From Nocardia vulneris (lineage in GTDB: Bacteria; Actinomycetota; Actinomycetes; Mycobacteriales; Mycobacteriaceae), in assembly GCF_001613425.1 (NCBI RefSeq), contig NZ_BDCI01000050.1:62001-126000 (forward strand): 64,000 nucleotides of DNA, given 5' to 3'. The position numbers were made by a program, and so were the translations under genes. Of this stretch, positions 9,053-17,982 are shown piece by piece. Positions within the stretch are counted from its first letter, which is position 1. Each line of letters starts with the position of its first letter. Below the pieces are notes generated by a model, which did no database searches, was not told where the DNA came from, and saw only the letters and a program-made list of their open reading frames with translations.

Positions 9053-9661
9053 GTGGTGACCTGGACGGTGGGCTTCGACCTCGATATGACGCTGATCGAT
9101 TCGCGGCCGGGCGTCGGCCGGGCCGTCGACATTCTCGCGGCGGAATTCGACGTGCCGTTGCGCGGCGCCGATTTCGCGGATCGACTCGGCCCGCCACTGG
9201 CCACCCTGCTCGCCGAAGCAGGCGCACCCGAAGAACTCGTCCCGGCCCTGGTCGTCCGATACCGCGAACTGTATCCGTCGATCGTGTCGAGCATTCCGGC
9301 CATGCCCGGGGCCGAGGCCGCGCTGGCCGCGGTCGACGCGCGCGGCGGGCGGGTACTCGTCGTCACCGGCAAGCACGGTCCGCTCGCCCAGTTGCACATC
9401 GACGAACTCGGTTGGCGGATAGACCATCTCGCGGGCGACCTGTGGTCCGCGGGCAAGGCGAGCGTGCTGCGTGCGGAAGGCGCCCACCTCTTCGTCGGCG
9501 ATCACGCCGGCGATATGCGCGGGGCGCAGGCCGCGGGTGTGCTCGCGGTCGGGGTCACCACCGGCCCGTGTGACGCCGCCGAACTGCGGGCCGCGGGGGC
9601 CGACGTCGTCCTCACCGATCTCACCGAGTTTCCCGAATGGCTTGCCGAACAGGCATTTTGA
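9053..9661 (+). CDS. HAD-superfamily hydrolase (phosphatase)
   Basis: 202 residues with HAD motif I as DLDMTLIDS (residues 9-17), motif II around VVTGK, and motif IV as VGDHAGDM. The cap region between motifs I and II is helical, as in phosphoglycolate-phosphatase-like enzymes. It probably hydrolyses a small phosphate ester. Two adjacent GTG codons at 9053 and 9056 can serve as start. The FabG-type gene follows 14 bp downstream, so they may be co-transcribed. Confidence 0.85.
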   Translation: MVTWTVGFDLDMTLIDSRPGVGRAVDILAAEFDVPLRGADFADRLGPPLATLLAEAGAPEELVPALVVRYRELYPSIVSSIPAMPGAEAALAAVDARGGRVLVVTGKHGPLAQLHIDELGWRIDHLAGDLWSAGKASVLRAEGAHLFVGDHAGDMRGAQAAGVLAVGVTTGPCDAAELRAAGADVVLTDLTEFPEWLAEQAF

Positions 9662-9675
9662 GAGAGGAGAACGCA

Positions 9676-10431
9676 GTGCAGGACCGGTTCACCGACAAGA
9701 TCGCCGTGGTGACGGGTGCGGCGCAGGGCATCGGCGCGGCCACCGCGCTACAGCTGGCGGTCGAGGGCGCCGCGGTCGCCGTGCTGGACCGCAACGCCCC
9801 CGCGGACACCCTCGAACAGATCACGCGTGCGGGCGGCACCGCCCGCGGCTACGTCTGCGACGTCACCGACCGCGCGTCGGTCCAGTCGGTCTTCGACCAG
9901 ATCGCCACCGATCTCGGCAGTCCGCAGATCCTGATCAACAACGCGGGCATCACGCGCGACGATCTGTTCTTCCGGCTGGCCGAGGACGATTGGAACGCGG
10001 TGCTCGCGGTGAACCTCACCGGCGCCTACCACTGCGCGCAGGTCGCGCAGAAATACATGGTGGCCCAGCGCTACGGGAAGATCGTCTCGCTGTCCAGCCG
10101 GTCCGCGCTCGGCAATCGCGGCCAGGCCAACTACGCCGCCGCCAAGGCCGGCATCCAAGGCCTGACCGCCACCCTCGCCATCGAACTCGGGCCGTACAAC
10201 ATCAACGTCAACGCCGTCGCGCCCGGCTATATCGCCACCGCGATGACCGCCGCGACCGCGAACCGCGTCGGCATGTCGGCCGAGGAACATCAGCAGTCGG
10301 TCGCCGAACGCACCCCGCTCGGCCGGGTCGGGCAGCCCGCCGAGGTCGCCGCGGTCATCGCGTTCCTCGCCAGCGACGCAGCGTCTTACGTCAGCGGCCA
10401 GACGCTCTACGTCAACGGCGGCGCGAGGTAG
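9676..10431 (+). CDS. SDR-family oxidoreductase (FabG-like 3-oxoacyl reductase)
   Basis: 251 residues. TGAAQGIG binds the nucleotide, NNAG lies in strand 4, and the catalytic Ser and YAAAK (YxxxK) are in place. The C-terminus SGQTLYVNGG is that of classical FabG-type SDRs. GTG 9676 is chosen because GAGGAGA precedes it; an upstream in-frame start would overlap the HAD gene. A beta-oxidation or acyl-chain role is possible, but substrates of this group cannot be inferred. Confidence 0.82.
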   Translation: MQDRFTDKIAVVTGAAQGIGAATALQLAVEGAAVAVLDRNAPADTLEQITRAGGTARGYVCDVTDRASVQSVFDQIATDLGSPQILINNAGITRDDLFFRLAEDDWNAVLAVNLTGAYHCAQVAQKYMVAQRYGKIVSLSSRSALGNRGQANYAAAKAGIQGLTATLAIELGPYNINVNAVAPGYIATAMTAATANRVGMSAEEHQQSVAERTPLGRVGQPAEVAAVIAFLASDAASYVSGQTLYVNGGAR

Positions 10432-10447
10432 GCACGCGGCCGCGACG

Positions 10448-11167
10448 TCACCAGGGCAGCCGGCCCTGCCGGTCGAAATATCCACCGGTGGGGCCGTCCG
10501 GTCCCGCGGTGGCCAGCTCGACGATGGCGTCGGTGCCTTCGGTGACGGTCTGATAGCCGCCGTTGTTGTTGAAATCCGTTGCGGTGTAACCGGGATCGGC
10601 GGCGTTGAAATGGATCTCCGGCAGCGCCCGCGAGTATTGCGACATGATCATGTTGAGCGCCGCCTTCGACGGGCTGTAGTTCAGGTTCGGCAGCGAGGAT
10701 TCCAGTCGCTCCGGGTCCGAGGTGACGGCCAGCGAGCCCATGCCGCTCGACACCATCACGACACGCGGGTGCGCCGCCGCGCGCAGCAGCGGCAGGAACG
10801 CATTGGTCACCTGGACCGGTGCGAACACATTGGTCTCGAAGACCGGACGCAGATCCTCGGCCTGCGTCTGCTCCGGAGCCCGGAAAGCGCCGGGGATACC
10901 CGCGTTGTTGATCAGTACGTCCAGTGCCTGCGTCCGCTCCCGTACCGCGGCGACCGCCGCCTCGATCGAGGCGACCGACGTGACATCCAACGGCACGAAC
11001 TCGACGTTCAGCCCCTGCCCGGCCAGTTCGGCCGCCGCTTGCTTGCCGCGCTCGGCGTCGCGTGCGCCGAGGAACACCTGCCAGCCCAGTTCGCCCAGCC
11101 TGCGGACGGTCTCCCGGCCGAGGCCCTTGTTCGCTCCGGTCACCAGAGCCGTTGTCGTTGTCGTCAT
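10448..11167 (-). CDS. SDR-family NAD(P)-dependent oxidoreductase (carbonyl reductase-like)
   Basis: 239 residues. The nucleotide site is TGANKGLG, NNAG follows in strand 4, and SPSK carries the catalytic Lys in an NYSPSK (YxxxK) context. TGANKGLG and the overall layout resemble plant and bacterial carbonyl-reductase-like SDRs. The ATG at 11167 faces an XRE regulator gene 100 bp away on the other strand, a common arrangement in which the regulator controls the dehydrogenase. It converges with the FabG-like gene, with a gap of only 16 bp. Confidence 0.83.
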   Translation of the reverse strand: MTTTTTALVTGANKGLGRETVRRLGELGWQVFLGARDAERGKQAAAELAGQGLNVEFVPLDVTSVASIEAAVAAVRERTQALDVLINNAGIPGAFRAPEQTQAEDLRPVFETNVFAPVQVTNAFLPLLRAAAHPRVVMVSSGMGSLAVTSDPERLESSLPNLNYSPSKAALNMIMSQYSRALPEIHFNAADPGYTATDFNNNGGYQTVTEGTDAIVELATAGPDGPTGGYFDRQGRLPW

Positions 11168-11267
11168 ACGTTCAGCTTTGGCGCCCGGACCCCACCTGAA
11201 CAGGGCGGGTTCGTCATGGGATCAGCGGTACCACCCCGTGCCACGCCGGGTGCGGGATGATCGAACA

Positions 11268-12116
11268 ATGGACCGCGCCGAACTCGCCGCCCTGCTCCGG
11301 CAGGCCCGCAGCCGGACCCAGCCGCGCGATGTCGGCCTGCCCGCGGGTCTGCGGCGGCAGGTGCCCGGTTTGCGCCGCGAAGAGGTGGCGCAGCTGGCGG
11401 GTATCAGCGTCGACTATGTGGTGCGGCTCGAGCAGGGCCGTGGCCCGCACCCGTCCAGCGCGGTGCTGGCCGCGCTGGCGCGGGCGTTGCGGCTGAACGA
11501 CAACGATCGCAACCTGCTGTTCCAACTCGGCGGGGCCACCCCGCCGCAGGCAGGCCATATCGCGATGGTGGTGCGGCCCAGCGTTTTACGGCTGCTGGAT
11601 CGAATGTCCGACCTGCCCGCGCTGGTGATGTCCGCGAAAAGCGATGTGCTGGCCTGGAACTCGATGGCCACCGCACTGCTCGGCGACTTTTCCGCGTGGC
11701 CGGTCCCGCAACGCAACATGATCTGGCAGTGCTTCCTCGGTACCGAGATGAGCCGAGTCCGGCACACGCCCGAAGAGGTCCGCATGATCGGCGCGTACGG
11801 TGTCGGCACCCTGCGCAGCGCGAAAGCCCGCTACCCGACCGACCCGGATCTCGATCGCCTGATCACCGAACTGCGCACGCGCAGCGCGGACTTCGAGCAG
11901 CTCTGGCGCGAACGGCCGTCCAGCCTGTGGCGCACTGCCACCAAGACCGTCGACCACCCCGAACTCGGCCTCCTCGTCATCGAATGCGACACCCTCCTGG
12001 TCCCCGACGCCGACCAAACCGTGGTCGTCTACTCCGCCGAACCGAACACCCCCGCCGCCTCCGCCCTCGACCTCCTCCGCGTCACCGGCACCCAGCAGTT
12101 CAGCGAGCATCGCTGA
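11268..12116 (+). CDS. XRE-family regulator with MmyB-like ligand-binding domain
   Basis: 282 residues. Residues 15-75 form a Cro/C1-type helix-turn-helix (RREEVAQLAGISVDYVVRLEQGR), followed by an MmyB-like C-terminal domain (LDRMSDLPALVMSAKSDVLAWNSMATALLGDF), which binds hydrophobic ligands in related proteins. It is divergent from the SDR gene at 10448-11167 and probably regulates it. The start is ATG 11268, preceded by a weak GGGA site. Actinobacteria encode many paralogues of this type, and another is at 30009-30779. Confidence 0.88.
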   Translation: MDRAELAALLRQARSRTQPRDVGLPAGLRRQVPGLRREEVAQLAGISVDYVVRLEQGRGPHPSSAVLAALARALRLNDNDRNLLFQLGGATPPQAGHIAMVVRPSVLRLLDRMSDLPALVMSAKSDVLAWNSMATALLGDFSAWPVPQRNMIWQCFLGTEMSRVRHTPEEVRMIGAYGVGTLRSAKARYPTDPDLDRLITELRTRSADFEQLWRERPSSLWRTATKTVDHPELGLLVIECDTLLVPDADQTVVVYSAEPNTPAASALDLLRVTGTQQFSEHR

Positions 12117-12147
12117 ACTGCCGGACACGGGTGCGGCCTCTGCAGAC

Positions 12148-14430
12148 CTATGCCGCCTTGTACCGGCGCAGGTATTCGCCGGTGAGGGAGCGGGGGTCGG
12201 TGAGGAGGTCGGCGGGGGTGCCGGTGAAGACGACCTCACCGCCGGCCTTGCCGCCGTCGGGGCCCAGGTCGATCACCCAGTCGGAGTGGGCGACGACGTC
12301 GAGGTTGTGTTCGATGACGACCACAGTGTTGCCGCGCTCGACCAAGCCGTCGAGCAGGGCGAGCAGGGTGTCGACATCGGACATGTGCAGGCCGGTGGTG
12401 GGTTCGTCGAGCACATAGACGCTGCCGGTATTGCCCAGTTGGGTGGCGAGTTTGATGCGCTGACGTTCACCGCCGGACAGGGTGCTCATCGCCTGGCCGA
12501 GGCTCAAATAGTCCAGGCCGACCTCGTTCATGGTGCGCAGCTTGGTGTTCAGCGCCTTCTCCGGGAAGAACGCCAGCGCTTCCTCGGCCGTCAGCTCCAG
12601 CACGTCGGCGATCGACTTGCCGCGCAAGGTGAGTGCGAGCACGTCGTCGGAGAAGCGCCGTCCGTCGCAGGCATCGCAGTGCGTGGTCACCGGATCCATG
12701 TACGCGATCTCGGTGATGATCACACCGCGCCCCTCGCACTGTTTGCAGGCGCCCGCCGAGTTGAAGCTGAACAACCCCGGCGACTCCCCCGTCGCCTTGG
12801 CGAACAATTTGCGGATCGGGTCCATCAGCCCCAGATACGTTGCGGGCGTGGAACGCGACGATGCGCCGATGGCCGACTGATCCACGAAGATCACCTCCGG
12901 GTGCTCGACCACGAAGACGTCCCGGATCAGGCTGCTCTTACCGGAACCCGCCACACCGGTGATCGAGGTCAGCACGCCGGTCGGGATGCCGACGGTCACG
13001 TCCTTCAGGTTGTGCACGCCTGCGTGCTCGATCAGCAACTCCCCCTTGGCCTTCCGGAAGTCTTCCTTCACCGTGAACGGCCGGCGCAGGCCGGCCCCGG
13101 TCGGCGTATCGGCCGCGCGCAATTCCTCGAAGCTGCCCTCGAACACCACCCGGCCGCCGTGCAGGCCCGCCCGCGGGCCGACATCCACGATATGGTCCGC
13201 GATCTGGATCACGTCGGGATCGTGCTCGACCACGAGCACCGTATTCCCCTTGTCCCGCAGGGCTTTCAGCAGATCGTTCAACCGGCCCACGTCGCGCGGA
13301 TGCAGTCCGACGCTCGGCTCGTCGAAGATGTAGGTCATGCCGATCAACGTGCTCGACAGGTGCTTGATCATCTTGAGCCGCTGCCCTTCACCGCCGGACA
13401 GCGTCGAGGTCGGCCGGTCCAGGCTCAGGTAGCCCAGCCCGATATCGGCCACCCGCTGCAGCGCGGTGCGGATCGCGGCGGCCAGCCCGACCGCGGCCGG
13501 GTCGGTGATCTCGTCCAGCACGGCCATCAGATCGGTGATCTGCAATGCGGCCCAGTCGGCGATATTGCGGCCATCGATCTTCGTGGCCAGTGCCGCCGCG
13601 TTCAACCGGGCGCCGTGACAGGTCCCGCAGACGCCTTCGGTGAGGAACTGCTGGATCTGGGCCCGGGTCTTCTCGCTGAGGCCGGAGGTGTCGCGTTGCA
13701 GTTTGGTGCGGGTGAACTTGGCGGCGATGCCCTCGTAGTCCGCTTTCCAGGTGCCCTTGGCGAAGGTGAGTTCCACCTTGCCGCCGGTGCCGTGCAACAG
13801 ATCCGCGAATTCGGCCTCGGTGTAGTCGGCGATCTTCTTGTCCAGATCGAATCGGCCCGAATTGCCGTACAGCTGCCAGTCGCCGCTGCCGACGCCGTAG
13901 CCGGGCAACAGGATCGCGCCCTCGTTGAGGGATTTGGTGCGGTCCAGCAGGCGGTCGGGGTCGACCCGCACCGAGACGCCGAGGCCGTCGCAGTCCGGGC
14001 ACATGCCCTGCGGCACGTTGAACGAGTAGTGATAGACGAATCCGGCCGACGGGGCGCCGAAGCGGGCGAACATGGCACGCACCATGGAGAAGATGTCGGT
14101 CATCGTGCCGACGGTCGAGCGCGGGCCACCGCCCACGGGCTGCTGGTCGATGATCACCGGTGCGGTCAGGTTCTCCATCGCCTCCGCGTGCGGACGCTCG
14201 TAGCGCGGCAGGAAGTTGAGAATGAAGGCGGGGAACGTCGCGTAGAGCTGCCGTTGCGATTCCACGGCGATGGTGTCGAACACGATCGACGACTTGCCGG
14301 AACCGGACACCCCGGTGAAAACGGTGATCTTGTTCTTGGGGATGTCCAGCGACACATTGCGCAGGTTGTGCTCACTGGCTCCGAGCAACCGGATGACATC
14401 GGTGCCGGGAGCGGTTTCGGCGAAAGGCAT
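12148..14430 (-). CDS. UvrA-like duplicated ABC ATPase (UvrA2/DrrC type)
   Basis: 760 residues. Two ABC cassettes occur in tandem, each with a Walker A (GVSGSGKSS near residue 40, GVAGSGKSS near 490) and an LSGGE signature. Zinc-finger cysteine pairs are seen as CPDCDG, CGTCHG, CKQCEG and CDACDG. It is shorter than housekeeping UvrA (about 950 residues) and appears to lack the UvrB-binding insertion, which places it with UvrA2/DrrC-like proteins linked to drug tolerance. Both cassettes look intact. It is a single gene with its own upstream region that contains a GlxR-type box. Confidence 0.88.
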   Translation of the reverse strand: MPFAETAPGTDVIRLLGASEHNLRNVSLDIPKNKITVFTGVSGSGKSSIVFDTIAVESQRQLYATFPAFILNFLPRYERPHAEAMENLTAPVIIDQQPVGGGPRSTVGTMTDIFSMVRAMFARFGAPSAGFVYHYSFNVPQGMCPDCDGLGVSVRVDPDRLLDRTKSLNEGAILLPGYGVGSGDWQLYGNSGRFDLDKKIADYTEAEFADLLHGTGGKVELTFAKGTWKADYEGIAAKFTRTKLQRDTSGLSEKTRAQIQQFLTEGVCGTCHGARLNAAALATKIDGRNIADWAALQITDLMAVLDEITDPAAVGLAAAIRTALQRVADIGLGYLSLDRPTSTLSGGEGQRLKMIKHLSSTLIGMTYIFDEPSVGLHPRDVGRLNDLLKALRDKGNTVLVVEHDPDVIQIADHIVDVGPRAGLHGGRVVFEGSFEELRAADTPTGAGLRRPFTVKEDFRKAKGELLIEHAGVHNLKDVTVGIPTGVLTSITGVAGSGKSSLIRDVFVVEHPEVIFVDQSAIGASSRSTPATYLGLMDPIRKLFAKATGESPGLFSFNSAGACKQCEGRGVIITEIAYMDPVTTHCDACDGRRFSDDVLALTLRGKSIADVLELTAEEALAFFPEKALNTKLRTMNEVGLDYLSLGQAMSTLSGGERQRIKLATQLGNTGSVYVLDEPTTGLHMSDVDTLLALLDGLVERGNTVVVIEHNLDVVAHSDWVIDLGPDGGKAGGEVVFTGTPADLLTDPRSLTGEYLRRYKAA

Positions 14431-14473
14431 ACGAACACCATGCCACCCGACACCGACAAAACACCCACGGCAT

Positions 14474-14489
14474 TGTGACGTAGATCACA
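14474..14489. promoter_or_regulatory. GlxR/CRP-type binding site
   Basis: TGTGACGTAGATCACA is an exact TGTGA-N6-TCACA palindrome, the consensus for CRP/FNR-family regulators such as GlxR and mycobacterial CRP. It lies 44 bp upstream of the UvrA-like gene and 127 bp upstream of the RHH gene on the other strand, so it could act on either. Confidence 0.65.
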
Positions 14490-14615
14490 TCAATTCGCGC
14501 CCATCCGGGCGGTCGTTCTGCTCACCACCCCGACAGTGAAAGACGCTCCCGCGCGCGAACTTCCGCCCCCGCCGGACCCTTCCCGTCCAGAACGATCTCG
14601 GGATAAGGTTCCAGA

Positions 14616-14903
14616 ATGGGCCAGCCTCGCGCGCATCGCACCCGGAAGGTGACCGTCACGTTGCCCGAGGAACTGGTCAGTACCCTCGAACGCTGGCGCG
14701 CCGAAGGGCGGATCGAGTCGGTGGCCGCGTTCGTCGCCGAATCGGTGTTCGCGCGGCTCGGCACGGCCGAGTCGCTGGCCAAGCTCGAAGAGGTGTTCGG
14801 CGGCAGACCGCCGCTGGATCTGATCAACCGCGCCCGCGCCATTCAAGGGTTACCGCCGTTATCCGAGGAGGAGGCAGGCGGGCCACACCTCGGCGCCGCG
14901 TGA
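14616..14903 (+). CDS. Ribbon-helix-helix antitoxin-like protein
   Basis: 95 residues. The N-terminal KVTVTLPEELVSTLERWR has the strand-helix pattern of ribbon-helix-helix DNA-binding proteins, followed by a helix with SVAAFVAESV. The C-terminal third (KLEEVFGGRPPLDL) is the kind of segment that wraps around a toxin. It overlaps the next gene by 4 bp (GTGA), as expected of a toxin-antitoxin operon. Confidence 0.7.
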   Translation: MGQPRAHRTRKVTVTLPEELVSTLERWRAEGRIESVAAFVAESVFARLGTAESLAKLEEVFGGRPPLDLINRARAIQGLPPLSEEEAGGPHLGAA

Positions 14904-15307
14904 AAACCCCCGCCCTGGGCGGTGTCGTCTTCGATACCGCAGCCGTCGTCAGCTGGGCCAATCAAGCCAACTACGCCCAGGCCGTGGTCTGGGCGACGGT
15001 CGGCGCGAACAACACCATCGTCGTCCCCGCCACCGCACTGGCGGCCGCCCGCGCGCACATCCCGCCGCACCGCCTCGACATCCTCGACGTGCTGCTGGAA
15101 CTGCCGCACACCATCATCACCGCGCTGGACCGCGGCGCCTCCGAACGGCTCGGCGCCGCCTTCGCCGGCAACCCCGACGCCGAACTCCTGCTGCCCGCCG
15201 GACACGCCGCCGCCGAGGCGGTGGCCCGCGACTGGCCTTGTCTCACAGCGCGACCCAAGAAACTCCGCCAACTCGACCCCCGGGTCATCATCGACCTGCT
15301 CCCCTAG
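14900..15307 (+). CDS. Probable PIN-like toxin partner
   Basis: 135 residues, GTG start inside the end of the RHH gene. The opening VVFDTAAVVSWAN resembles the first strand and acidic residue of VapC-type PIN ribonucleases. The C-terminal third (AAEAVARDWPCLTARPKKL) has the spacing of the last PIN acidic and helix region, but the usual third Asp is not clear. The call therefore rests on the weak fold resemblance together with the antitoxin-like neighbour. If real, it cleaves RNA when freed from the antitoxin. Confidence 0.5.
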   Translation: MKTPALGGVVFDTAAVVSWANQANYAQAVVWATVGANNTIVVPATALAAARAHIPPHRLDILDVLLELPHTIITALDRGASERLGAAFAGNPDAELLLPAGHAAAEAVARDWPCLTARPKKLRQLDPRVIIDLLP

Positions 15308-15313
15308 GACTTC

Positions 15314-15385
15314 GCGCACCAGTTCCGCGTTCCCGCACCCGCTGCGCGACGCCATAGCGGGTGCGGGAACGCAGAACCGGTGCGT
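15314..15385. repeat. Dispersed palindromic element, copy B; possible bidirectional terminator
   Basis: The 30-nt left arm (15314-15343) and right arm (15356-15385) pair at 27 of 30 positions around a 12-nt loop. The inner 17 bp, GCGTTCCCGCACCCGCT, are perfect. It fills the space between the convergent PIN-like and luciferase-like genes and touches the stop codon of the latter. The sequence is shared with copies at 6.3 and 30.9 kb, so it is a repeat family and not only a terminator. Confidence 0.85.
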
Positions 15386-16270
15386 CTAGCGCAGCAGGTC
15401 GATCACCGGGGCGAACTGTTCCATGCTGTGCTCGAGCACGGTGATATAGCTGAAGCCGTAGCGGTCGCGGTGGGCGCGGACGTGGTCGGCGATCTCGTCC
15501 GGGGTGCCGATCAGCAAGGTGGGCAACTCTTCCGGGCGATCGGCGACATCTTCGGGGAGGGCGGGGCCGAACAGCTCGAGCACGGCGGCGCGCTCCTCGG
15601 GCGGCACCACCCGCTGCACGAGCAGATTGAATTCCACACTGCCCGAACGCTTCCCGAGAAGTTCGCGGACGTACTCGACCCGTTCGCCGATCTCGGCCAA
15701 CCCGGCCAGATGCAACGGACCGCCGTGCTCGGTCGCGGAAGCGCCGGGAAAGGCGATGATATCGGCGTTTTCGGCGGCCAGGCGCAGCAGCCGGTCACCC
15801 CAGCCGGCGATCAGCAGCGGCGGGCCCGCCGGTTGTGCTGGGCGCGGCTGGTATTCGGGATCGGAGAACAGGGTCCGTAACGTGCTGACCGTCCGCTCCA
15901 GGTGCGCCACCCGCTTGCCGCCGGACTCGAAAGGGATTCCCGCGGACTCGAATTCGGTTTGCACATAGCCCGCACCGAGCCCGATCTCCACCCGCCCGTC
16001 GGTGAGCTGATCCGCGCCCGCGATATCGCGCGCCAGCAGTACCGGATTGTAGAACGAGGTGTTCAACACGAACGTGTTCACCCGCACCCGCTCGGTCGAC
16101 TCGGCGGCCAGGATCATCGACGGAAACGGTGCCGGGCAGCCCAGATGATCGGCCACCCCGATCACGTCGAACCCCAGTTCCTCGGCCCTGCGGCACTTCT
16201 CGATCCACAGGGCTCGCGAATCCGGAGCCACCATGTTCACACCGAATCGAAATGCCCGCTGCGCCGTCAC
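15386..16270 (-). CDS. LLM-class (luciferase-like) flavin/F420-dependent oxidoreductase
   Basis: 294 residues with the luciferase-like barrel: FRFGVNMVAPDS at the start, GFDVIGVADHLG, a VNTFVLNTSFYNPVLLARDIA segment and GRVEIGLGAGYVQTEF, all typical of TIGR03621-like F420-dependent oxidoreductases of Actinobacteria. The start is GTG 16270, with AGGGG just upstream; an earlier in-frame start at 16309 is possible. Substrate unknown. The end abuts the palindromic element. Confidence 0.83.
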   Translation of the reverse strand: MTAQRAFRFGVNMVAPDSRALWIEKCRRAEELGFDVIGVADHLGCPAPFPSMILAAESTERVRVNTFVLNTSFYNPVLLARDIAGADQLTDGRVEIGLGAGYVQTEFESAGIPFESGGKRVAHLERTVSTLRTLFSDPEYQPRPAQPAGPPLLIAGWGDRLLRLAAENADIIAFPGASATEHGGPLHLAGLAEIGERVEYVRELLGKRSGSVEFNLLVQRVVPPEERAAVLELFGPALPEDVADRPEELPTLLIGTPDEIADHVRAHRDRYGFSYITVLEHSMEQFAPVIDLLR

Positions 16271-16431
16271 GATCCCCTGTCTACCAGCCCCCCGATTCCC
16301 GTTTTCCACAGGCTCTGCCCTCGCCTTGCTCCCAGGTCCCAGTCGACGACAGAGCGCACCCGTCCGTGATCAACTTCCCATTGCGCCGGATGTTCTGACA
16401 AACGACGATCGCTGACGAAAGGAACACGACC

Positions 16432-17523
16432 ATGGCGGGTGTGGCGCCGGTTCAGGTCGACCACCATCAGTTCAGTGTGGGGGCGGTCGACGCCGACACA
16501 CTGGACACTCGGGACGAGGGCACCCTGTTGTGTCCGGGCCCAGGATTCGTGACCGTGCTGACCGGAATCGCCTACGGGCCGGTGAGTGTCACGGTGGTGA
16601 CCACCGACGCCGCACCCGAGGACAACGACCTCGCCGAATGGGAGGCCGTCGAGGAGACCGGGCTCGAATCCGCCGGAGAACTGCGGGTACTGCGGTTGGA
16701 CGGCGAGGTGGTGCCCGGCTTCGAGCCGATACCGCCGGGGCGGTATCGGATTCGCACCTATGCCCGGGGCCGCGACGACAACTGGGATCTGGAGGTGGCC
16801 GAACCGTCCGAGACCTATCGGCTCGTGCTGTGGCCGACTACCGAGGCAGACAACGGAATTCGGCAACTGCACAAGACCGATACCGCGTATTCGGCACCGG
16901 CGAAAACGCTGCCGATACCCGATTACGACCGGTCCTACATCCGCGACGCCGACGGCCTCGTACAGCGGGTCCCGCACGATCACCCGGACGTCAAAGCTTT
17001 TCACGAGCGGGTGGCTACGTGGGGCGGGCGACCACCAACACATGTGCTCACGGCAGGATTCGGCAATTACGACGCACAGTTCCTCTCCGGTCTGGACCGA
17101 GATCTGGTCGACGGCATCGTGGCGCTGTCCCCCGCACGGCAGCGGGAGCTGGCCCGCTGGTGCGTGCATCGCGCATTCGAACGCGCGGGACTGACGGAGT
17201 TCGCCGATTTCCGGGCCGGTCTCGCCGCGCTGGACGCCGGGGACCCCGCGGCGGCACCGCCGGATTTCGGCAACGGCTCCCGAATAGTGACGCGGATCGA
17301 CACCGATCCCGAGATCCCGGTCACGATCGTGTCCGGTCTCCCCGGCAACACCGAGCAGATCCAGCAGCACAAAGCTGTTTGGGCGTACTCCGCCGCGACC
17401 GATATCGACGACCCGCTCAAAGCCGCCTGCTGTGCGGTGCGGGCCGCCGCGACCACCTATGGCATGGACTACCCCGAACTGTTCGACGCGCTGCGTACCG
17501 AATTCCACCTCCCCACACCGTGA
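16432..17523 (+). CDS. Conserved-looking hypothetical protein, two-part
   Basis: 363 residues, ATG with AAAGGA about 12 bases before. I do not recognise a family. Residues 1-135 form a strand-rich N-terminal part with acidic patches that reads like a small beta-sandwich (PPGRYRIRTYARGRDDNWDLE). A linker with a PIPDYDRSYIRD segment follows, and a mostly helical C-terminal part (residues 195-363) comes last. There is no signal peptide and no membrane segment, so it is probably cytoplasmic. It is divergent from the luciferase-like gene across 161 bp. Confidence 0.6.
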   Translation: MAGVAPVQVDHHQFSVGAVDADTLDTRDEGTLLCPGPGFVTVLTGIAYGPVSVTVVTTDAAPEDNDLAEWEAVEETGLESAGELRVLRLDGEVVPGFEPIPPGRYRIRTYARGRDDNWDLEVAEPSETYRLVLWPTTEADNGIRQLHKTDTAYSAPAKTLPIPDYDRSYIRDADGLVQRVPHDHPDVKAFHERVATWGGRPPTHVLTAGFGNYDAQFLSGLDRDLVDGIVALSPARQRELARWCVHRAFERAGLTEFADFRAGLAALDAGDPAAAPPDFGNGSRIVTRIDTDPEIPVTIVSGLPGNTEQIQQHKAVWAYSAATDIDDPLKAACCAVRAAATTYGMDYPELFDALRTEFHLPTP

Positions 17524-17628
17524 CGAGCGCCGTCCCGGCACGGATACCGGTTCTGCCCTAGAGTGGACGCCGAAGGTTTGCCGCCCAACCGCTCATGTGC
17601 TGTCACCTGATCCGAGAGGGGTAACCGG

Positions 17629-17937
17629 ATGACTCAGCTAGATCCCGTGGTGCAGGAATTCGTGGACGCGCTCAACGCCAACGACCAGGATCGGTTCTTC
17701 GCCGCGCTCACCGACGACGCGACCATGTCCGACGACGGCGTGGAACGCAATATCGGCCAGTGGACCGACTCGGAGGTCTTCGGCAGCAACGCACGGATGC
17801 AGGTCGAGTCGGTGGACGACGGCGGTACCGAACTGGTTGCCGATTACACCAATTCGCGCTGGGGTTCGATGCGCACCAGCTGGCGGTTCACCGTGCGCGA
17901 CGGCAAGGTCAGCCGGTTCGAAACGGGCCAGGCCTGA
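17629..17937 (+). CDS. Small NTF2-like/SnoaL-like protein
   Basis: 102 residues beginning VVQEFVDALNANDQDRFFAALTDDATMSDDG, the helix-turn pattern of NTF2-like proteins, and ending in the paired strands TSWRFTVRDGKVSRFETGQ. Many such stand-alone proteins have no known function. A GAGAGGGG ribosome site lies at 17613-17620, and the start is ATG 17629. Confidence 0.72.
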   Translation: MTQLDPVVQEFVDALNANDQDRFFAALTDDATMSDDGVERNIGQWTDSEVFGSNARMQVESVDDGGTELVADYTNSRWGSMRTSWRFTVRDGKVSRFETGQA

Positions 17938-17982
17938 CCCCGCCCTTGCCCGCACCGCACCGGGCTTGACATCCTGACGATC

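Noticed and set aside
12286..14478. 730-codon open frame on the plus strand opposite the UvrA-like gene
   Set aside because: The UvrA-like protein has two complete ABC cassettes on the minus strand. The opposite frame is a composition artefact rich in Arg, His, Asp and Gly.
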